NCBI GenBank assembly: GCA_050953405.1 | Contig: JBMNMP010000001.1 | Location: 620,001-684,000 of the forward strand | DNA from: RUG100 sp050953405 | Lineage (GTDB): Bacteria; Bacillota; Clostridia; Peptostreptococcales; Anaerovoracaceae | DNA: 64,000 bases | Direction: 5' to 3' | Shown: piece after piece, positions 59,561 through 64,000 of the stretch | Position numbering within the stretch: the first letter of the stretch is position 1 | How the letters are laid out: each line of letters begins with the position of its first letter | Translations under genes and position numbers: made by a program | Notes under the pieces: generated by a model | What the model saw: only the letters and a program-made list of their open reading frames with translations | Told to the model about the DNA's origin: nothing | Database searches by the model: none

Positions 59561-60617
59561 CCAGGTCTTCGAAGGGGACCAGTCCCCCGGTGGAGCTGGC
59601 CTGTGTCACGCAGAGCGCCCCCTCGATGAGGGCGAGCTCGAGTGCCTCCTCGAACGGATATCCGCGCAGCATCGCGGAAAGATAGGCAGCAATGGAAGTG
59701 TCTCCGGCACCGAGTCCGGACACTTCCTTTTTTACTGTCTTCGCTTTGGCACTGCCGCGCCGGTCGGCCCAGTCGGCCAGGGAACCGGCTTCGCGCCCCA
59801 GATCCCTTTCGATCTTCGAAGTGGTTTCTGCGTCCGCATTGCTGTAGTACATCCCCCGAGTACCGCATTTGATGAGCACGTTGGAGGCGCCGAAGTCGCG
59901 GCTCAGAGCTGCCAGATAAGCTGCCGAGGCATCGTCACCGGAGCGCATCATGTAGCGCAGTTCGTCGATGCTGGGCACGAAAAAATCAACGTAGGGCAGC
60001 ACCCGCTGCAGGATCCTCTTCCAGTCCTGCCTGCCTGCGTCGGAATCGGGATCCACGGCGCACAGATCGAGAGAAGTCACCATGCCGCGCTCTTTGGCCC
60101 GGCTGAAGATCATCATCAGATCTTCGCCTTCATTCCGGTAGATCTTTTTTAGTGAAGGCGGATGCCCGAAATGCAGCAGACTGCAGTCCTGCAGCGCATC
60201 AAAGTCGACGTCCGCAAAAGAGTAATCATCGTTTGCACCGGGATTCTGCAGAATGGCGCGGTCGAGGCCCTCGGGGGCCATGATGATGCTGTAAGCGGTA
60301 TCCAGCTCCGGATCTTCAAGGAGTCCGCTGAGTGCAGCTTCCCCCGTCTCTCGCTGCAGCATGTTCTTCAACATGGCACCGAAGTCATCCTGACCGATCT
60401 TGGCGCACAGGACGGGCTCCACACCGAATAGTTTCATCGCGGCTCCGGTGTTGGCGACCGGGCCGCCGAAACATATATCATGGCCTTCTATGCGGGTGAT
60501 GGCCCCGGGTTTGATGACATCAGCAAAACTGGTGGCTCCCCTGCTCACAAAACGGGGCATTATATCCACGCTGACGCATCCCAGCACAGCGGCCTTTATT
60601 TTACCTTTTTCTATCAT
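59550..60617 (-). CDS. PfkB-family carbohydrate kinase
   Basis: The 355-residue kinase has the ribokinase fold: IKAAVLGCVSVDIMPRF at the start, CFGGPVANTGAAMKLFG (about 55), KIGQDDFG (about 80), and the catalytic GLGAGDTSIAAYLSAM (about 300). Substrate is unknown; fructose, ribose or adenosine-type sugars are possible. It is the second gene of a leftward operon, 19 nt after malQ, so a glucan-derived sugar is plausible. ATG 60617 follows AGGAGGT; the frame is open from 60659 without a good site. Confidence 0.85.
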   Translation of the reverse strand: MIEKGKIKAAVLGCVSVDIMPRFVSRGATSFADVIKPGAITRIEGHDICFGGPVANTGAAMKLFGVEPVLCAKIGQDDFGAMLKNMLQRETGEAALSGLLEDPELDTAYSIIMAPEGLDRAILQNPGANDDYSFADVDFDALQDCSLLHFGHPPSLKKIYRNEGEDLMMIFSRAKERGMVTSLDLCAVDPDSDAGRQDWKRILQRVLPYVDFFVPSIDELRYMMRSGDDASAAYLAALSRDFGASNVLIKCGTRGMYYSNADAETTSKIERDLGREAGSLADWADRRGSAKAKTVKKEVSGLGAGDTSIAAYLSAMLRGYPFEEALELALIEGALCVTQASSTGGLVPFEDLATR

Positions 60618-60636
60618 CGCATTTACCTCCTGTTTG

Positions 60637-62145
60637 CTACTGTTCATTTCTGCTGCCAAGACGGTCGTACCGGGTCGTCAGCTCCGCGATATGATCCAGC
60701 AGTTCCCCGGTCACCATCCCCGGCATGAGGCGCCAGTCCCAGTTGTCAGAGCCGGTGCCGGGCACGTTGATGCGCGCGGAACTGTCGAGAGCCAGGTAGT
60801 CCTGAAGAGGTACGATACAGGTCCGCGCCCTGCTGGACATGGCTATGCGCACCATGCCGTCGCAGACCTGCTGCGCACCGCGGGTGTCCTGGCTCAGATA
60901 GCGGTTGATGTAATCGACTACAGCCAGAGCGGTAGCCTCGTTCAGGCTCTGGAACCATCCCACGGTAGTGTCGTTGTCGTGTGTTCCCGGATAGACGACA
61001 CAGTTGTCGTTTTCAAAGTTGTCCGGCAGGTATACGTTGGCCGGATCTCCGTCAAATCCGAATTGGAGCACCTTCATGCTCGGCAGTCCGGCCCCGCTGA
61101 TCATCGCCTTTACTTCCGGGGTCAGGTAGCCGAGGTCCTCCGCGATAAAGCGGCAGTCTCCGGGCATCTCCGAAGCCGCCTGCTGCAGTGTTTTCAGGAA
61201 TTCCAGACCGGGTCCCTTTTCCCAGTGGCCGTCGGCCGGCTGCCTGGTGTCTGCGGGGATGGAATAGTAAGACTCGAAACCGCGCGTGTGGTCGAGCCTG
61301 ACGACATCAAACATGCGGAACATTTGACGTATGCGCTTTTTCCACCAGCTGTAGCCTGTGCTCCGCTGGTATTCCCAGTCGTAGAGCGGGTTGCCCCACA
61401 TCTGCCCCTGGGGTGCGAATCCGTCCGGAGGAGCCCCCGAATAAGCCGTCGGGCGCATGCTGTCGTCCAGCTGGAAGAGCTCGGGGTGTGACCAGCAGTC
61501 GGCGCTTTCGTAAGCTGCATATATGGGAATGTCGCCGATTATCTCGATGCCGCGGTAGTGGGCGTATTCTGTGATATGGTGCCACTGGCGGAAAAATTGA
61601 TATTGCATCCACTTCTGAAAGTCGATTTCATCAGCCAGCTCCACATAGTATTCGTTGCCGATCATGGGCCATTCGTCCCAGTCCATGCCGCCGAAGTGAT
61701 CTTTCAGGGCTGCATAAAAAGCATAGTTTTCCAGCCAGTCGCGTTCCGCGATGCAGAATTCTTCAAAAGGCGGGTCGGCCTTTGAGCGCATATAAGCTCT
61801 GCGGAGCACTTCTTTCCGTGGTTCGCGCAGTCGCAGATAATCTATGTAGTGCGGTTCTTCGGTGTCGTCGCTGTTCTCGCCAAGGAATCGCAGATCCGCT
61901 TTGTCGAGCAGACCTTCCCGGTACAGCCTCTGCGGGTCGATGAATATCGGGTTGCCCGCAAAGCTGGAGTGCGGCTGGTAGGGCGAGTCGCCCTTGCCGG
62001 CGGGACAGAGCGGCAGCATCTGCCAGTAACTCTGGCGGGCGCGTGCCAGCTGATCTATGAATTCTTCTGCTTCTCTGGAAAAACATCCTATACCGTACGG
62101 CGACGGCAGGGAGAACACCGGCAGCAGTATTCCTCTTTTTCTCAT
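60637..62145 (-). CDS. malQ: 4-alpha-glucanotransferase (amylomaltase)
   Basis: The 502-residue GH77 enzyme has RKRGILLPVFSLPSPYGIGCF at the N-terminus, YWQMLPLCPAGKGDSPYQPH (about 40), VVRLDHTRGFESYYSIP with the nucleophile (about 285), RFIAEDLGYLTPEV (about 333) and VVYPGTHDNDTTVGWFQSL (about 385). It rearranges maltodextrins by disproportionation, feeding phosphorylase. It is the first gene of the leftward malQ-pfkB operon. Its start at 62145 is divergent from pgi. Confidence 0.94.
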   Translation of the reverse strand: MRKRGILLPVFSLPSPYGIGCFSREAEEFIDQLARARQSYWQMLPLCPAGKGDSPYQPHSSFAGNPIFIDPQRLYREGLLDKADLRFLGENSDDTEEPHYIDYLRLREPRKEVLRRAYMRSKADPPFEEFCIAERDWLENYAFYAALKDHFGGMDWDEWPMIGNEYYVELADEIDFQKWMQYQFFRQWHHITEYAHYRGIEIIGDIPIYAAYESADCWSHPELFQLDDSMRPTAYSGAPPDGFAPQGQMWGNPLYDWEYQRSTGYSWWKKRIRQMFRMFDVVRLDHTRGFESYYSIPADTRQPADGHWEKGPGLEFLKTLQQAASEMPGDCRFIAEDLGYLTPEVKAMISGAGLPSMKVLQFGFDGDPANVYLPDNFENDNCVVYPGTHDNDTTVGWFQSLNEATALAVVDYINRYLSQDTRGAQQVCDGMVRIAMSSRARTCIVPLQDYLALDSSARINVPGTGSDNWDWRLMPGMVTGELLDHIAELTTRYDRLGSRNEQ

Positions 62146-62192
62146 CTGTATATCCTCGATTCCTTCTGTTTAGCTTTTAAGTATATCATAAA

Positions 62193-62221
62193 TGGACTTT
62201 GCCTGCAGATTATATTATAAT
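62193..62221 (+). promoter_or_regulatory. pgi promoter
   Basis: -35 TGGACT (62193-62198), 17-bp spacer, -10 TATAAT (62216-62221). The leader is about 33 nt. Confidence 0.5.
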
Positions 62222-62260
62222 TAATAGCCAGGGGAGAGGCAGGAAAGGTGAGGTATCGAA

Positions 62261-63496
62261 ATGAATATTAAGGTTGAACTAAAGAACACCGGTCTGGATG
62301 CGGCGAAGGTGTCTGCCAGGAGAAAGGAAGCCGAAACTGCGCTCGACAGGCTGTGGTCCGGGGAGCTCGATTTCACCGGATGGGTCAGGGATCCTTTTGA
62401 TTTCAGTGATCACAAGATCGATGAACTGCTGGAGATCGCTGCCCGCATCAGGAGCAGCAGCGATTATTTTCTGGTCCTCGGAGTCGGCGGCTCCTTCATG
62501 GGGGCCAAGGCTGTCTGCGACCTGCTGGCCGAAAAAAATGCGGGGACCAGAGTCATTTTTGCCGGATATAATTTCAGCGGCAGATATATCAGAGAAATAC
62601 TGGATCAGATCGAAGGACACGAGGTCTCCATCTGTGTGGTCTCCAAGTCGGGGAGCACCACGGAGACGCTCTCGGCTTATGGTATTTTCAAGCAGTGGAT
62701 GATCGACAGATACGGCCGCGAAGAAACAGCCAGGAGAACGTTTGTGGTCACCGAGCACAGGTCTAATTACCTATTTGATGAAGCTACTGCCGAAGGTTGT
62801 ACGATCTTCGACCTGGCGCTGGATATCGGCGGCCGTTACTCGGTGCTCACTCCGGTCGGCCTGCTGCCGATCGCGGTGGCCGGCATAGATATCAGGGCGA
62901 TGATGGATGGCGCCCGCGGTGTCGCCAGCAAGGAAGCTTACAGAGGACAGGGACTCGACTACGCTATCAGCAGACAACTGTTCTATGAGGCGGGCAAGAG
63001 GATCGAGGTCTTCGAGTTCTTTGACCCGTACTTTGCTTACTTTGGCGAATGGCTGAAGCAGCTGTTCGGCGAGAGCGAGGGCAAAGACGGCAAGGGACTG
63101 TTCCCGGCTTCACTGATGTTCTCGCGCGATCTGCACTCCATGGGTCAGTTCCTGCAGCAGGGAACGGACAGCTTCCTGGAGACCATGATCACGGTCTCTC
63201 AGGCGACGCAGGATATCGATATCCCGGAGATCGCAATGAAGCCCTTTGCCGGCAAGACCATCATGCAGATCAATGAGTGTGCCGAAAAGGGCGTCCTGGC
63301 GGCGCATGTGAAGGCCGGCATTCCGGTAGTCTCCATGAGTCTGCCACGTCTGGATGCGGCGATGATCGGCGAGCTGATGTATTTCTTTGAGACTCAGTGC
63401 GCGATATCCGCGCTGCTGTCGGGAGTCGATCCCTTCAATCAGCCGGGCGTGGAGGATTACAAGCGCGAGATGCGTTCATATATCAGCAAATTGTAG
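62261..63496 (+). CDS. pgi: Glucose-6-phosphate isomerase
   Basis: The 411-residue enzyme interconverts glucose 6-phosphate and fructose 6-phosphate. Marks: LVLGVGGSFMGAKAVCDLLA (about 70), ICVVSKSGSTTETLSAYGIF (about 127), GGRYSVLTPVGLLPIAVAGI (about 190), and FSRDLHSMGQFLQQGTDSF (about 288) in the middle. It closes the link between glycogen breakdown and glycolysis. GGAAAGGTGAGG precedes the ATG. The MATE gene starts 8 nt after its stop. Confidence 0.94.
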   Translation: MNIKVELKNTGLDAAKVSARRKEAETALDRLWSGELDFTGWVRDPFDFSDHKIDELLEIAARIRSSSDYFLVLGVGGSFMGAKAVCDLLAEKNAGTRVIFAGYNFSGRYIREILDQIEGHEVSICVVSKSGSTTETLSAYGIFKQWMIDRYGREETARRTFVVTEHRSNYLFDEATAEGCTIFDLALDIGGRYSVLTPVGLLPIAVAGIDIRAMMDGARGVASKEAYRGQGLDYAISRQLFYEAGKRIEVFEFFDPYFAYFGEWLKQLFGESEGKDGKGLFPASLMFSRDLHSMGQFLQQGTDSFLETMITVSQATQDIDIPEIAMKPFAGKTIMQINECAEKGVLAAHVKAGIPVVSMSLPRLDAAMIGELMYFFETQCAISALLSGVDPFNQPGVEDYKREMRSYISKL

Positions 63497-63504
63497 AGGT
63501 AAGA

Positions 63505-64000
63505 GTGAAAAAGGAGCAAAGAAAAAAACGTGAAATAGATATGCTGCACGGTCCCATGGGGAAGAAGACGCTGATCTTCGCGCTGCCGCTGGCGGTGACC
63601 GGGATCCTGCAGCAGCTTTTTAATGCGGCGGACATCGCGGTGGTCGGGCAGTTTGTCGGCAAGCAGGCCATGGCTGCCGTGGGCAGCAACAGTCCGGTAG
63701 TCGGCATCATGGTCACTTTTTTCATCGGCCTTTCGCTGGGCTCGAATGTGGTCATCTCAAGATTCACCGGGCGCGGCGACAGCGGGGGCATCACCCGCGG
63801 CGTGCACACATCGATAATAATCGCGCTGATATTCGGCTTTTCAATGCTGGCGATAGGAGAGATCGCGGCTGCTCCTCTGCTGGAGCTGCTGGGCGTGCCC
63901 CGCGAGATCATGGCCATGGCCACCAGATATCTGCGCATTTACTGTCTGGGCCTGCCGGTGATCTTTCTCTATAACTTCGAGTCCGCTATTTTCAGGAGTC
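63505..64000 (+). CDS. MATE-family efflux transporter (partial, runs off the window)
   Basis: The visible 165 residues begin at GTG 63505 (GAGGT 4 nt upstream) with a basic leader, then IDMLHGPMGKKTLIFALPLA, GILQQLFNAADIAVVGQFVG and SLGSNVVISRFTGRGD, the first MATE repeats. About four transmembrane helices are present. These pumps export drugs or metabolites with Na+ or H+. The 3' part is missing. An in-frame ATG at 63541 is a possible alternative start. Confidence 0.85.
   Translation, partial: MKKEQRKKREIDMLHGPMGKKTLIFALPLAVTGILQQLFNAADIAVVGQFVGKQAMAAVGSNSPVVGIMVTFFIGLSLGSNVVISRFTGRGDSGGITRGVHTSIIIALIFGFSMLAIGEIAAAPLLELLGVPREIMAMATRYLRIYCLGLPVIFLYNFESAIFRS

Noticed and set aside
60400..61491. 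363-codon plus-strand frame opposite pfkB and malQ
   Set aside because: No ribosome site; both genes on the other strand are certain.

Overview
This 64 kb window looks like the chromosome of an anaerobic, low-to-mid GC Bacillota (Eubacteriales). The basis is strong AGGAGG-type ribosome sites, GlgC/GlgD paired ADP-glucose pyrophosphorylase subunits, class I Fda-type aldolase, desulfoferrodoxin, CsoR/CopA, GPH and APC transporters, and meso-diaminopimelate dehydrogenase. A gut or oral member of the Anaerovoracaceae/Clostridiales family XIII group would fit, but that is inference. No rRNA, tRNA or CRISPR array was seen.

Layout. (1) 1-4350 is the eroded edge of a mobile element: a DUF3991/TOPRIM protein, an ArdC-like antirestriction protein, an AbiE type IV toxin-antitoxin pair with a twin inverted-repeat operator, then ORF fragments. 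(2) 4355-9285 is an operon of a GPH-type symporter and two atypical M28 peptidases. (3) 9303-14906 holds an SseB-domain protein, an AraC regulator, an APC permease and a YtcJ-like amidohydrolase. The block is bounded by two nearly identical terminators that form a 37-bp direct repeat. (4) 14903-24746 is mostly housekeeping: NlpC/P60-like protein, two flavin reductases, zinc-ribbon membrane protein, enolase, tocopherol-cyclase-like protein, PAP2, NAD synthetase, thioesterase, molybdopterin-fold protein and Fda aldolase. (5) 24838-28517 is copper and oxygen defence: CsoR with two operators, a CopA ATPase with a C-terminal CopZ module, and desulfoferrodoxin. (6) 28548-39517 holds MetY, an L,D-transpeptidase, a divergent Fe-ADH-fold protein, Ddh, a CofE-like protein, TrmO, ThrH, three unrecognised genes in one operon, a PaaI thioesterase and an FMN reductase. 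(7) 39619-47145 holds a small unknown gene, an IS1634-like transposase without its catalytic acids, NhaA and SbcCD. (8) 47218-63496 is a complete glycogen island: glgP and glgA leftward; glgB, glgC, glgD, a GH13 glycosidase and a phosphoglucomutase rightward; malQ and a PfkB kinase leftward; pgi rightward. A MATE exporter runs off the right end.

How the genes work together. GlgC/GlgD make ADP-glucose, GlgA and GlgB build glycogen, GlgP, MalQ and the GH13 enzyme break it down, and Pgm and Pgi link it to glycolysis, where the window also supplies aldolase and enolase. GlgA carries a long Lys/Ala/Thr-rich, histone-H1-like N-terminal tail. CsoR is expected to repress itself and copA; copZ has its own ribosome site inside the copA frame, so free CopZ and fused CopA-CopZ may both be made. 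Many promoters share an extended -10 (TGnTATAAT or close) with poor -35 boxes.
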